Shown here piece after piece: positions 49,539 to 59,274 of a stretch of 64,000 nt of DNA. This DNA comes from Bacteroidota bacterium. GTDB taxonomy: Bacteria; Bacteroidota; Bacteroidia; Chitinophagales; Chitinophagaceae. Position 1 is the stretch's first letter, and every line of letters starts with the position of its first letter. The stretch spans positions 1 to 64,000 of the forward strand of contig JADJZY010000035.1 in assembly GCA_016715505.1 (NCBI GenBank), read 5' to 3'. The position numbers and the translations under genes were made by a program. The notes under the pieces are model-generated. The model ran no database searches and was not told the DNA's origin. It was given only the letters and a program-made list of their open reading frames with translations.

Positions 49539-50636
49539 TTATTGGGCGCCCAGTACCTGCTCCAGGGTTTCATGCAAAGCATTTCCCCGCAAATCTTTCG
49601 CAATAATTTTTCCTTCTTTGTCGAGTAAAAAATTAGCCGGTATAGATTGAACTCCGTAAAGCGCTGCAGCAGGAGAATTCCATCCTTGTAAGTCACTCAC
49701 ATGGGTCCAGCTTAAGCCGTCTTTTTCAATGGCCGACATCCATTTATCTTTTTGTTCATCCAGCGAAACCGCCAGAATTTCCAGGCCTTTGCCGTGATAT
49801 TTTTCATAAGCAGCTACCACATTCGGATTTTCGCCGCGACAAGGTCCACACCAACTGGCCCAAAAATCAATGAGCACAAATTTGCCTTTATATGCCGACA
49901 ATGAAATCGCTTTTCCACTCGGGTCATTCAAGGTAAAATCGGGCGCTGGTTGTCCCACTTAAGTGCCTTTTAATTGTTTCAGTAATTCGGCAATTCGTTT
50001 TCCGTAAAAAGTTTCACGGGCTTTAGGGCCTAATAAACTGAGCATGTTTTCGGCGTCCGCCGCTGTTTTATCCATTTTTTCATTCAGGTAATTCACCGCT
50101 ACAAAGGTGGCCGCAACGCTTTCGTTATTGGCTTTCACAAAATTGATTTGTTTCTCTTTAATAAGAGCATCCAGTTTAAAAAATTCCGTTTGCAATTCCT
50201 GCAACAGAGCTACATTCTCTTCGTTGGCAACCGCCAGCTGCCCCAGCGAATCCATGCTGCTAAACACGGGTTTACAAGTTTTAATAAATGTATTGTACAA
50301 ACCTTGTTCTTTACCTCCTTGTATGTCAATGCTATTCAGTGAGTCAGCCACATAACTGATTTTTGTCTCCCCGGATTCCAAAATCATAAAGGCCGGTTGT
50401 TGATTGGCGCCAAAATTAATCATGTACACGGTTGGTTCCTGCACCTTGGTTTTCCATTCAAATTTGCCATCTTTTACCTGAACCGTATCAATATGTTCTT
50501 CATCACTCGATCGGATAAAATAAATATCACCATCCGGCATGTTTTTAATCTGACCTTTTACCAGGGCTTCATCCGAACTTGATTTACAAGCTGCAAATCC
50601 CAATAATCCGATTAAAATGAATTTGATTTTTTTCAT
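49539..50636 (-). CDS. DUF4369-TlpA thioredoxin-like lipoprotein with in-frame TAA
   Basis: From ATG 50636: lipoprotein signal (MKKIKFILIGLLGFAAC, lipobox Cys 17) and DUF4369 (EALVKGQIKNMPDGDIYFIR). The linker contains GPKARETFYGKRIAELLKQLKGT. Then a TAA (49959-49961) stands in the same frame, followed directly by VGQPAPDFTLNDPSG, the thioredoxin domain (WASWCGPCRGENPN, SIPANFLLDKEG) to 49539. The missing sense codon is at the hinge between domains. A GTG sits exactly after the stop, so the second part could be made separately, but without a signal peptide it would stay in the cytoplasm. Sequencing error or true nonsense mutation cannot be told apart. Paralog of the downstream gene. Confidence 0.85.
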
Positions 50637-50649
50637 GTTTTTTTATTTT

Positions 50650-50740
50650 GGGCGCCGGGCGGGCTTTTCGTTTCAAGGCCGTTCCGCCACAGCGGATACG
50701 GGCTTTTCACTTCAATCCCTGGCGCAACATCCCCGCAGGT
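50650..50740. repeat. GC-rich interspersed element with internal direct repeat
   Basis: A GC-rich block in an A/T-rich setting, bounded by GGGCGCC and GGCGCAAC. It repeats GGGCTTTTC-n-TTCAA twice (near 50661 and 50700). From memory, blocks containing GGGATTGAAG..AAAGCCCG in this orientation recur between genes in many Bacteroidota; I cannot confirm it here. No gene is seen in it. Confidence 0.55.
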
Positions 50741-50818
50741 TCAGTAGTTCCGTTTGGGCGCGGTCAACAAAAGTAAGCGATATATCACAAGATTTTCTCC
50801 CCGTGTGTTAAAATTCGT

Positions 50819-51379
50819 CTAAGCCGGGTTTAGTTTGGGCCTGATTTGAGTATTATAATCAACAATGCTTTGTTCAATGATAGCATGGGCCTCAGCTTTT
50901 CCTTTCCACTCTTCCACAACTACATCGCTGTGTTCCAGCTTTTTATATTGTTCAAAAAAATGTTTGATTTCCTGAAGCAGATAGGCCGGTAATTCATCCA
51001 GTTGTTCGATCTGATTCACAGCCACATCCCCGGTACAAACGGCAATAATTTTATCATCGAGTCCTTTGTCTATCATGCGTAAAACGCCGATTGGTCGGGC
51101 TTCCACAATACTCAGGGGCTCAAAATCTATTTGCGAAAGAATTAAAATGTCAAGCGGATCACCATCGCCGGCGTAGGTCTGCGGAATAAATCCATAATTG
51201 ATCGGATAATAAAAGGCAGCATGTAATACTCGGTCCAGTTTTAATAGCCCCGAACTTTTATCCACTTCATACTTGGCTTTGCTGCCCCGGCTAATTTCTA
51301 CAATCGCCTGCACAGTTTCCGGCACAGCATCGCCCAATGAAATATCGTGCCAGGGGTGACTTCTTCGTGGAATATTCAT
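50819..51379 (-). CDS. ppa: Inorganic pyrophosphatase, family I
   Basis: 186 residues, complete. It hydrolyses pyrophosphate and so pulls biosynthetic reactions forward. Family I motifs: EISRGSKAKYEVDKSSGLLKLDRVL (active-site Lys and Arg; quoted in parts EISRGSKAKYEVDK and GLLKLDRVL), YPINYGFIPQTYAGDGDPLD (metal-binding Asp cluster DGDPLD) and DKIIAVC. The C-terminal part (HFFEQYKKLE, VVVEEWKGKAEA) is normal. Cytoplasmic housekeeping enzyme with no clear operon partner. Confidence 0.95.
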   Translation of the reverse strand: MNIPRRSHPWHDISLGDAVPETVQAIVEISRGSKAKYEVDKSSGLLKLDRVLHAAFYYPINYGFIPQTYAGDGDPLDILILSQIDFEPLSIVEARPIGVLRMIDKGLDDKIIAVCTGDVAVNQIEQLDELPAYLLQEIKHFFEQYKKLEHSDVVVEEWKGKAEAHAIIEQSIVDYNTQIRPKLNPA

Positions 51380-51521
51380 CCGACGAATTTATGCCAAATG
51401 AATGATTCCCATCAACTTCTTCCAGGGTCATTTATGAAAAGTCGTTCTTATTAAAATGAGCCACAAATTCGATTTGAGTGCTCCTTAAAGAATTGAACTT
51501 AAAGCCAGCCGATCAGATTAA

Positions 51522-52453
51522 TTAGTACAACCAGGCTTTCAATTGTTCAATAAAAGTAGTTTGCTGGTCTACATAAACACTATGCGAGCAGTTTTCCAAA
51601 TACTTCAACTGATTTTCGCCAATGATTTTTTGTAAGGCCGCCATTTGTTCGGCTGAATAGAGTCCATCCTCTTGTCCATATAGTCCAAAAATTTTCATTT
51701 TTGTGTTTAACCAGCTTGCTCAATGTAGGGCTCAAATCCAGGGTGGTATAATGCTCGTTTTTCCAAAATCCCTGTGGACCTTCTATCGTCATTTTGCTGG
51801 CGTGTTTCACCAACACCGAATCGGTCCTGAAACGGGCATATATGCTTTTTGCTTCCGGACTCGGATTTTTAGGGTTGTAAAATCCATTTTGCATGGCATG
51901 GCCAAAACAATAGGTGCTGTACATGATGCTGGATGTATCCATTTTTCCAACATGCCCAGAAACTTTAGATTCATACTGTCCTTTTTTGCCTCATAGATCA
52001 TTCTTGATTTGGTCAGAATATTTTTAAAACTACTTTGAAGGGATACCGGTGCACCTACCAAAATAATCGCCTGAACTTTTTCCGAATAGGCTTCAGCAAA
52101 AAGAGTGGCCAGGATGCCTCCAAAACTATGCCCTATCAGGCATGCCTGACGTATACCATGGGTTTGATACAAAGCATGAATGTCGTCAAAACTTTCCTGA
52201 AAGGTAAATGTCGCCTTGGAGTCTGTACTTCGGCCCTCTCCGCGTCGGTCGTACACAATCACAAAAAACCCTGATCGGCCAATTGCTGTGCGGTGGTGGC
52301 TTCAAAACTTGCACAATTATATCCGGGTCCACCATGAAGAAATAACAGGGCTTTATTTTTCGGATCCCCAAATGTTTTGGAATAGATATTTTGCCCCATG
52401 CTTAAAAATGATGTGCAACTGAGTAAAAGGAGGAATAAAAGGTTTTTTAACAT
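51522..52453 (-). CDS. Secreted alpha/beta-fold hydrolase (three frameshifts)
   Basis: From ATG 52453: signal peptide MLKNLLFLLLLSCTSFLSMGQ, then the oxyanion region FLHGGPGYNCASF. The frame breaks near 52265 (VIVYDRRGEGRST follows) and carries the nucleophile Ser in CLIGHSFGGILATLFAE. It breaks near 51935 (SIMYSTYCFGHAMQNGF, RTDSVLVKHASKM) and again near 51695. The last part, ending at the TAA at 51522, has GLYGQEDGLYSAEQM (acid Asp) and ENCSHSVYVDQQTTF (catalytic His). The whole Ser-Asp-His set is thus present across frames. It resembles prolyl iminopeptidase-like hydrolases; the substrate is unknown. Restored length is about 310 residues. Confidence 0.78.
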
Positions 52454-52866
52454 GGGTTGATTTTTTTGAAGTTCATTTTTGTGCTATAAAGATTAGCTTC
52501 CGATGCTTTGAAAGTGGGCGGTTTTCTATTTCCATCACCAACTTTCAACCTAAAGGTTTACACTTAACCCAGAAACGGGTGATTGCTTATTCCATCTCCG
52601 GAGGTGCTGACAATGAGGCCTGGCAAGATGCTAAAGTAGATACTTCTTGCAGGAATTTATGGAAATCTTCCCGGAACTTTCGCTTTTTCATGGGAGGAAC
52701 AGCCCGTTTAGAAGCTCAATAAATCATTCATTTTTTGAGCTGCTTACACTTATTGGCTAAATCCACTCATCTGATAGTTTATAAAGCCCTTTTATGCAAG
52801 TTGTGATTTCAGAAACCCACTTGTGTGGAGAAGCCCCTTAAATTGCATCTTAAACTGAAATTTCTG
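52454..52866. other. Intergenic stretch, possible gene fragment
   Basis: 413 bp between divergent genes. An open frame without a start codon (about 52500-52722; SISGGADNEAWQDAKVD) may be a remnant, but nothing supports it as a gene. Promoters for both flanking genes should lie here; none is clear. Confidence 0.4.
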
Positions 52867-53193
52867 ATGAAAAAAATCAATTTCCTGAAAAGCCTTTTCG
52901 TTTCTGCGGCTTTAGTCATCATGTCTTGCGGTCCGGATAATTTCGGCGCCTGCTTCAATGCCGACGACAATAATGTATCGGTGAATCAGGTCATCACCTT
53001 TACCAATTGCTCCTCTTTGGAATCGAAAAATCAGGATTGTCGTTGGAGTTTTGGCGATGGTCTGGATACAACAGTTCAAGGCAATATCGCTGTAAAACAT
53101 GCGTATAAAACCACCGGACAATTTGAAGTCAAACTCAGTATCGGCGAAGGAAGCAATTTGAGTGTGCATACCTTAAATGTCTCTGTATTTTAA
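52867..53193 (+). CDS. Small PKD-domain lipoprotein
   Basis: 108 residues from ATG 52867 (MKKINFLKSLFVSAALVIMSC), preferred over an upstream in-frame start because it opens a lipoprotein signal with Cys 21. The rest is one PKD domain: VSVNQVITFTNCSS, WSFGDGLDTTVQG, HAYKTTGQFEVKL, HTLNVSVF. PKD domains mediate contacts at the cell surface. Its stop is 3 nt before the next gene, so it is probably the first gene of the secreted-protein cluster to 60312. Confidence 0.78.
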   Translation: MKKINFLKSLFVSAALVIMSCGPDNFGACFNADDNNVSVNQVITFTNCSSLESKNQDCRWSFGDGLDTTVQGNIAVKHAYKTTGQFEVKLSIGEGSNLSVHTLNVSVF

Positions 53194-53196
53194 ATC

Positions 53197-54138
53197 ATGA
53201 AGAAATATCTTTTTTGTTTCCTGGCAATATTCAGCGGCATCAAATTAAGCGCTCAATGTGAGGCTATTTTGCCATTTACCCAAGAATCAATGAAGGATAT
53301 TCATGATGTCTATCAGTTCACATTTCTGAACAAGACCCCAAAAAATAAGCTGGATTCTTTAGTTCATCAGGCCATGTTTCCTCCCAAAAAAATCGATAGT
53401 AATTATTACGATTGGAATAATCTGGATGCACGGGTTGTGGAAGTGATAGATCCCATCAAAATGCATGCTATTGTAGATGCAATAGGGGCTCTCCAAACAC
53501 CCGAAGCATTTGTGATTCTGAATTTGTATTGGTTATTGGACATAAAAAATCAAGGCGACTTAAGTCTGTTTTCTACTTTTTGCGCCAATATTCATTATTT
53601 TGGAGGAGCAGTGGCCATCAATAAATATTATCTCTATAGTTCGGTGAGTCTTGAATTAAAATACACGCCCTTTCATTCGGAGGTGTTTGTAAAATGTCTG
53701 CCTCTGCGCGAAAAATACTTTAAGGATATTTTTTATTGTAAGCGCTTGCAGGGGGATGCAATGGTGATGTATGAAATGTCAAAAACTGATCCAAAACCGT
53801 TTGATCAAATCATTGAAAAGATTCTCCATCATTATTTGGAAACGATGAATCCCGATACGACTCAGTTATTCAGAGATTCAGTATTGATTGCATTAAACCA
53901 ATGGCCTGTAATCCAGGATGCCCTTTGGGATGATTGTAATCCAAGTTCCAAAAGTGATACAAATCGTTTGGGCGTATATTTTCGTTCAAAGGAGCCTCAC
54001 ACGGGAGAAGAAATTTCCATTTTAAGAGTCTATACACTCGTGACGAATTCTTCAGGTCATCAAAGCTTGGTGAATATCGCTTACAGTCCGAATTTTATTT
54101 CCCAAACCCGACAAAACTGCGAACAATATGAACATTAA
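53197..54138 (+). CDS. Secreted protein of unknown function, paralog 1
   Basis: 313 residues with signal peptide MKKYLFCFLAIFSGIKLSAQ. I do not recognise a domain. The body looks mainly helical (PIKMHAIVDAIGALQTPEAFVILNLYWLL, DQIIEKILHHYLETM; quoted in parts) with a conserved C-terminal beta part (ISILRVYTLVTN). It shares length, layout and short motifs with the next gene (PEAFVILNLYWLL compared with AEALVILSLDYFF; RTRQNCEQ compared with RTRRQCEE), so the two are paralogs. Overlap of 11 nt with the next gene points to coupled translation. Confidence 0.7.
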   Translation: MKKYLFCFLAIFSGIKLSAQCEAILPFTQESMKDIHDVYQFTFLNKTPKNKLDSLVHQAMFPPKKIDSNYYDWNNLDARVVEVIDPIKMHAIVDAIGALQTPEAFVILNLYWLLDIKNQGDLSLFSTFCANIHYFGGAVAINKYYLYSSVSLELKYTPFHSEVFVKCLPLREKYFKDIFYCKRLQGDAMVMYEMSKTDPKPFDQIIEKILHHYLETMNPDTTQLFRDSVLIALNQWPVIQDALWDDCNPSSKSDTNRLGVYFRSKEPHTGEEISILRVYTLVTNSSGHQSLVNIAYSPNFISQTRQNCEQYEH

Positions 54139-55075
54139 ATTATTCATCTGTTTGCTGCTGCTATCCTGCACGGCTCAAGCCTCCAAATTTGCTACCGCCC
54201 TCATTCCCTTGAAGGACTCAAGCATTCATCAATTTACGGATATCAATGAGCTGTATTTTTTGCATCAACGCGAAAATGGTGATTTGCAGAAATGGGTAAA
54301 AAAGCTATCCGCCTGCAAAAATCAGGAAAGCGCCAATCAACTGATTATGAAACTGGCAAAAACCAGGAAGGCAGAAGCTTTGGTGATACTCAGTTTGGAC
54401 TATTTTTTTAAAAACAAAGCGCCTGTTGCCGGTACAAATGTAGAAAGGGTTTTGAATTTCCTGGTCAATAGCAACGCATATGAACAAATCAATCAGTACT
54501 TCTTTCAACAAAATATAGATATTCATTTACCCAAAGCGCAATTGGTAAAAGCAATCCAGGATACCATCGGTTGGCGCTATGGTTATGGGGCTTTTTTTTA
54601 TTTGTCGCCACAGGACTCCCTATACCTTCGGAAGATGAAGAAAATGAAGCATTATGATATCGATGAACGAATTATTGCGATCATCGAATATTATCTCGAT
54701 CAACAAAGCAGTCCGTTTCAATATAATGTCAAAGCAATCGTGGATGAAATATTGCAGTTGCCGCAAGTGGTAGATGTTATGCATGATCATTGTTTGATAA
54801 AAACAGATCAATTACCCAATTGGGATCAGATAGGCGTTGTTATCGTAAGAAATACAGATACACTGGAACGGGTATATACCATACAGCTTGGAAAATATCA
54901 AATGTTTCGATTGGGTAAGCGGATCTCATTTCCCATTCGCAGGAATCGGGATATTTTATGGTATAAGGAGGCAAATTATGGTTTGCATTTTGTGGAGCGG
55001 ACCCGCAGACAATGTGAGGAGAACCGACGACAGCACGAAAAGACCTTGGAGGAATATAAAAAAATGAAACAATGA
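54128..55075 (+). CDS. Secreted protein of unknown function, paralog 2
   Basis: 315 residues, signal peptide MNIKLFICLLLLSCTAQA. Like its upstream paralog it has a helical body (ESANQLIMKLAKTRKAEALV) with repeat-like character, a C-terminal beta segment (LERVYTIQLGKY) and ends in a charged helix (RTRRQCEENRRQHEKTLEEY). No catalytic motif is seen. It overlaps the upstream gene by 11 nt and the downstream one by 4 nt (ATGA). This tight packing suggests proteins that work together, probably in the periplasm or on the surface. Confidence 0.7.
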   Translation: MNIKLFICLLLLSCTAQASKFATALIPLKDSSIHQFTDINELYFLHQRENGDLQKWVKKLSACKNQESANQLIMKLAKTRKAEALVILSLDYFFKNKAPVAGTNVERVLNFLVNSNAYEQINQYFFQQNIDIHLPKAQLVKAIQDTIGWRYGYGAFFYLSPQDSLYLRKMKKMKHYDIDERIIAIIEYYLDQQSSPFQYNVKAIVDEILQLPQVVDVMHDHCLIKTDQLPNWDQIGVVIVRNTDTLERVYTIQLGKYQMFRLGKRISFPIRRNRDILWYKEANYGLHFVERTRRQCEENRRQHEKTLEEYKKMKQ

Positions 55076-57681
55076 AATACTTCTTTTCCTCCTTAGTCAT
55101 TTTCTTCTTAAAAATCAGCGGAGCTTGTGCACAACGCTGCGAATATGAAAATTTCGGTGCTATCCTGATAAAAGCCATCGATCAGCAAACCGGGTTACCC
55201 ATCCGTGGTTTAAACATGAAACTAGTTTATGGTAATGGAAATCAGATAGAGGAGATTGGAACCATAGATGCCGATAATCCCAAGGAGAGAATGATGTGTA
55301 TCGATCCTTATGTGTTTTGGGAGAATCAGGGTGGAAAAATACCGAAACAGTATGCATTTGATACGCGAATGTTTCGGCAGGAATTTCCCAATGCCGGTGA
55401 TCATTACATTTGTGTGGTGCCTATCCGAAATGGGCTCAATGCAAAAAGCCTTTTTGCTTACAGGGTGGGAAATTTTTACGCTGCCTTTCCCTGGACTCAA
55501 ATGGCGCACGTCGACATGAAGAATAATGGGTATTTTGTGGAGTTAAAAATTAAGGACCTAGATGGGGCCAAGAATGGGGGTTTATATGCCAGTCAGCAAT
55601 TTCGTATTCCTATAGCGGCTGTTGCCGATATCTGTAAAAATAATTTACACCAGCAAAAAGGCCAGGTGAGTGATGTTGGAAAATTAAATCCTATTGAAGT
55701 TGTGCTTCGTGCAAACGATAGCAACTTTAAGGCTATCATTCATCATTCATCTTTCGACAAATATCCGATACCATATTACAGGGCCATGCCTCCATCGGAA
55801 GAAAGTACCTCGGCCTTTGAGTGCGAAAGAATTGAACTACATGACGAAGAAACGGGTGTCATTCAACAAACTTTGTTTACTTTCAGTGAATCTAAATTCC
55901 GGACCAAAGGAGAAATCGAATATGGTGATTTTTATCGGGAGGGGATCACGCCTGTCAGGCATTTCAGGGTTCCTGCCATGGAAAGACAACCTATCAAAAT
56001 ATCTGAGAATTGTTTTTTGTATTACCGATGGAATGATGCGACCCAATTGTACGAAGAGGATACTCTGCTGAATAATAAACAAGAAACTTTTTTTAATCGG
56101 GAGACCAGGCAGATGTTCGCCAAAGACCTTGTAGAGCATGACACCGAGATGGTTTCCTTTCACTATGCATTAAATAACAAAAAATGGGAACTAGTAAAAA
56201 TCGATCGACATCCAAAGCCGAAGCCAATTGAGCAGCCGAAAATTGTCCCAAAGGCAATTTGTTCTATCGAAATTCCACGAAGAGATTTGCCTGTACAATA
56301 TTTTGATCAGGGCAATGAAAAAAATGTTGTCGATACGTTCTGGATAGTCAACCATGGTCACAAAAAGTTGCAACTAAAAACGAAAAAAGTCACGGGCTTT
56401 TATTTTATGGTACCTACCGAAATTGATGCACAGCAACGATTGCCTATTATTTATCAGAGAGTATTTCTTGGGGCAAGCCCTTTCGGAAATAATTTTCAGG
56501 AAGTGACAGGTCCGTATGAATTTATCAGTGATGCTTTGGAGATCTCTTGTGCAGGCGGTCCACCAATAGCGGCATCGATAAATTACCTGATGCTGAATCG
56601 TCAAGCGAAAATTCAAAAGTTGGAAGGCGCTGGTAAAGAGTTTACCATTCCGGTTAGTAAAGATCGTTGCAAAAAAGTGATCACCAATTCTGCCGGATAT
56701 TTGTACGAATATGGTGACTATTTTTTGCCTTCATGGTCTAGAATCGGTGAATGGATACAGATAGACTCAACAGAAAAAGATCAACAAAAGGTGATTCAAT
56801 ATAATAAGTTATTCCGCCTTGAGCTTGCCAACGCTGATTTAAAGGAATGCTCTGTTACAGTGGTGAACAAGTGGAGTGCGGCGGATTATAAGCAGGAATT
56901 TCCGGGACTCATTTCAATATCCCCAATGATATCATTCATATCGGTTAAAAAGGATAGTGCCAGTGCGGGGTATCAAATCGACTTTAATGCCTTGAAACAA
57001 GAAGATGGAGTGACATTATATCTTCTCAAACCAAATGCTGATTTTTTTTACCAAGGACAAATTAAAGTGCCGGTCAATATGCAGCATCAGCAATATAAAG
57101 TGTTGTTTGAGCCTGCTTACCGGATCTTTCAGGAAAGACCTCAATCCATTCCGAATATGGATTGGGAGAAATATTATATGAATACTTTACGGGCAAAGTA
57201 TCCAAATCTGAAATACGACAATCTGGGCAGTCAGCAAACAAATGGGGCTTCAAGCAATGCTGCTGATTTTATGGTATTGGATTTAGCAGCGTGTTCGGCA
57301 AAGGAGAGGATAAAGATTTTGAAAACCCTCGAAAATGATTCCAATATTCAATCGGTATGTAAACTGTTTAACCCGAATACCTATCAATTTTGTGATCCGA
57401 ATATCTTTATCCGGGATAAAAAAAATCAACCTATAGATCCAGCTATTATGAAAAGAGCCAGGGAGTTTGGATTTGAATATACCGGTATAAAAACGCTGAC
57501 TGCTCAGCAACAAAATACATTTAAGTATCAAAGTAAAATCGTCGATGAGGTTTTTTTTAAGGCCTTTAATCAATTCTGTTCGGCACTCAATCTGCTAGCT
57601 ATAGATTTAAATATTTATACCTTGAATATGCCTGAATCGGAAAGCAAGCACAATTTGAAAGAAAATATCGAAATAAAATAA
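55072..57681 (+). CDS. Large secreted protein of unknown function
   Basis: 869 residues, signal peptide MKYFFSSLVIFFLKISGACA. The N-terminal part resembles an Ig/carboxypeptidase-regulatory-like fold (GAILIKAIDQQTGLPIRGL, NMKLVYG). A central part has a second beta-sandwich (NVVDTFWIVNHGHKKLQLKT, similar in pattern to DUF1573-type domains), and the C-terminal 170 residues are mixed helical. No sorting domain, membrane segment or catalytic motif is recognised. The start overlaps the previous stop (ATGA). Codon use looks like its neighbours. It is likely a partner of the two upstream paralogs. Confidence 0.7.
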   Translation: MKYFFSSLVIFFLKISGACAQRCEYENFGAILIKAIDQQTGLPIRGLNMKLVYGNGNQIEEIGTIDADNPKERMMCIDPYVFWENQGGKIPKQYAFDTRMFRQEFPNAGDHYICVVPIRNGLNAKSLFAYRVGNFYAAFPWTQMAHVDMKNNGYFVELKIKDLDGAKNGGLYASQQFRIPIAAVADICKNNLHQQKGQVSDVGKLNPIEVVLRANDSNFKAIIHHSSFDKYPIPYYRAMPPSEESTSAFECERIELHDEETGVIQQTLFTFSESKFRTKGEIEYGDFYREGITPVRHFRVPAMERQPIKISENCFLYYRWNDATQLYEEDTLLNNKQETFFNRETRQMFAKDLVEHDTEMVSFHYALNNKKWELVKIDRHPKPKPIEQPKIVPKAICSIEIPRRDLPVQYFDQGNEKNVVDTFWIVNHGHKKLQLKTKKVTGFYFMVPTEIDAQQRLPIIYQRVFLGASPFGNNFQEVTGPYEFISDALEISCAGGPPIAASINYLMLNRQAKIQKLEGAGKEFTIPVSKDRCKKVITNSAGYLYEYGDYFLPSWSRIGEWIQIDSTEKDQQKVIQYNKLFRLELANADLKECSVTVVNKWSAADYKQEFPGLISISPMISFISVKKDSASAGYQIDFNALKQEDGVTLYLLKPNADFFYQGQIKVPVNMQHQQYKVLFEPAYRIFQERPQSIPNMDWEKYYMNTLRAKYPNLKYDNLGSQQTNGASSNAADFMVLDLAACSAKERIKILKTLENDSNIQSVCKLFNPNTYQFCDPNIFIRDKKNQPIDPAIMKRAREFGFEYTGIKTLTAQQQNTFKYQSKIVDEVFFKAFNQFCSALNLLAIDLNIYTLNMPESESKHNLKENIEIK

Positions 57682-57706
57682 TGTGGTCTAAATATTCTAA
57701 CTAACA

Positions 57707-58765
57707 ATGAGAACACTTCGAAGGCTATTTGGTACAGTGTTACCCTTTATGTTTTTGGCGATGCTCCTTACCGGGTGCCGTAAAAATCAGTTGGATAATT
57801 GTGATTTACAGACGCCCTTATTTTCATTTTCTTCATTTCCCATCGGCGTTGCTGTGGATGACCTCTTGCTGCAAAATGATTCAATGTATCAGCACATTTG
57901 TGTGACGCAATTTAATCGGGCTAGTCCTGAAAATCTGTTTAAACCCGCTTTTATTCAACCGGAAGAAAACCTCTTTAACTGGATTGAATCGGATCGTTTT
58001 GTGGAATTTCTGCAAAGCAAACAAATGCGTATTCATGGACATACCTTGGTTTGGCATCAACAGAATCCCGCATGGATGGATCAATTTCAAGGAGATCGAA
58101 CAGGATGGGAAAGTATGCTGCGTAATCATATTTATCAAATTGTCGGGCGTTATCGATCATCTATACTTTCCTGGGATGTCGTGAATGAAGCTTTTATGGA
58201 GGATGGTAGTTTGCGACAAAACTTTTGGCTTCAACATATCGGTCCCACCTATATCGAAAAGGCCTTTCGATGGGCACATGAGGCTAATCCGGAGGCGAAA
58301 TTATTTTACAATGATTATGGAATGGAAACAAATCCTACCAAACGAAATGCCGTGATTCAATTCTTTAGTAATCTACGTTTAAAAGGAGTGCCGATTGATG
58401 GTTTGGGTTTACAGATGCATGTTGATATTCATTTTACAGATATGATCATGATTGAAAAGGCCTTACAGGAGGTGGCCGCACATCATTTTTTATTGCATTT
58501 GTCAGAAGTGGATATTTCGCTAAATCCCTTGGGCAAAGACTATACCCTGAACAATAAAGACCTGAAGGATCAGGCGGATATGATGTATCGGATTTGTAAG
58601 TCCTACAAAAGTATTCAACCCAATTTGCAATTCGGCATAACATTTTGGGGAATCAGCGATCAGCATAGCTGGATTCGGAGCTATTTCAACCGATTGGATT
58701 ATCCTTTATTATTTGATGAAAACTATGTACCAAAACCCATTTATTGTCAACTAAAAAAAATATGA
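57707..58765 (+). CDS. GH10-family endo-1,4-beta-xylanase-like lipoprotein
   Basis: 352 residues with a lipoprotein signal (lipobox LTGC, Cys 24), so it is membrane anchored. The GH10 barrel shows IGVAVDD, HGHTLVWHQQNPAWM, acid/base E161 in SWDVVNEAF, FYNDYGME, DGLGLQMHV, nucleophile E267 in LHLSEVDISL and the late strand FGITFWGISDQHSW. All key residues are present and the length suits a catalytic domain alone. The likely substrate is xylan or related beta-1,4 glycans. No SusC/SusD genes are near. It overlaps the next gene by four bases. Confidence 0.9.
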   Translation: MRTLRRLFGTVLPFMFLAMLLTGCRKNQLDNCDLQTPLFSFSSFPIGVAVDDLLLQNDSMYQHICVTQFNRASPENLFKPAFIQPEENLFNWIESDRFVEFLQSKQMRIHGHTLVWHQQNPAWMDQFQGDRTGWESMLRNHIYQIVGRYRSSILSWDVVNEAFMEDGSLRQNFWLQHIGPTYIEKAFRWAHEANPEAKLFYNDYGMETNPTKRNAVIQFFSNLRLKGVPIDGLGLQMHVDIHFTDMIMIEKALQEVAAHHFLLHLSEVDISLNPLGKDYTLNNKDLKDQADMMYRICKSYKSIQPNLQFGITFWGISDQHSWIRSYFNRLDYPLLFDENYVPKPIYCQLKKI

Positions 58766-59241
58766 TGAAGTATTTATTGATTGGAATCCTTTTCTGTGCC
58801 AAATCGATCTCTGCACAGTTTACCTTGAGTTATTATCCCTGGCAATCCATGTTGGGGTTGACCAAAAACATTCGGAATATCGTTGCATTCGATTATAAAG
58901 TGGAAACCAATTCCTTCCTGAATCAAATGAATATGGAATTGAGTGCTCGAAGGTACAAGCCTATTATGCTTCAGGAAGGAGCTCAGGACAATCTCAGGGT
59001 TTTTCTAAAGGTCATCTATCATTATGGGATTGGATGCGCATTTAATCCTGCTCGCATCGGTTCAGGTGTGACACCTTTAAATGGCTATTTCATTGATTTG
59101 GGCATGCGATGGTATATTCCTCAGGTCAATCATCTCTCCATCATATTTGAATGCAGTCCGTATGTGAATGAAGGATTTACCAATGGTAATATCAGAACCC
59201 GGCTGGGCCTGGGATATCGTTTTGGTAAAAATTGGCCATAG
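58762..59241 (+). CDS. Predicted small outer-membrane beta-barrel protein
   Basis: 159 residues from ATG 58762 overlapping the xylanase stop (ATGA). Signal peptide MMKYLLIGILFCAKSISAQ. The mature part alternates hydrophobic strands (NIVAFDYKVET, LRVFLKVIYHYGIGCAF, GYFIDLGMRWYIP, HLSIIFECSPYVN) and ends in RTRLGLGYRFGKNWP, as outer membrane barrels do. Family unknown. The overlap suggests co-expression with the xylanase. Confidence 0.65.
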   Translation: MMKYLLIGILFCAKSISAQFTLSYYPWQSMLGLTKNIRNIVAFDYKVETNSFLNQMNMELSARRYKPIMLQEGAQDNLRVFLKVIYHYGIGCAFNPARIGSGVTPLNGYFIDLGMRWYIPQVNHLSIIFECSPYVNEGFTNGNIRTRLGLGYRFGKNWP

Positions 59242-59274
59242 TTCATGAAAAAATTATTCATCAAAAAAAAGTAT

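Noticed and set aside
52500..52722. Open frame as a small gene
   Set aside because: No start codon, no ribosome-binding site and no recognised domain; kept only as a note in the intergenic entry.
25915..58765. GH5, GH18 and GH10 genes as a polysaccharide utilisation locus
   Set aside because: They are far apart, on different strands, and no SusC/SusD or regulator of that type is present.
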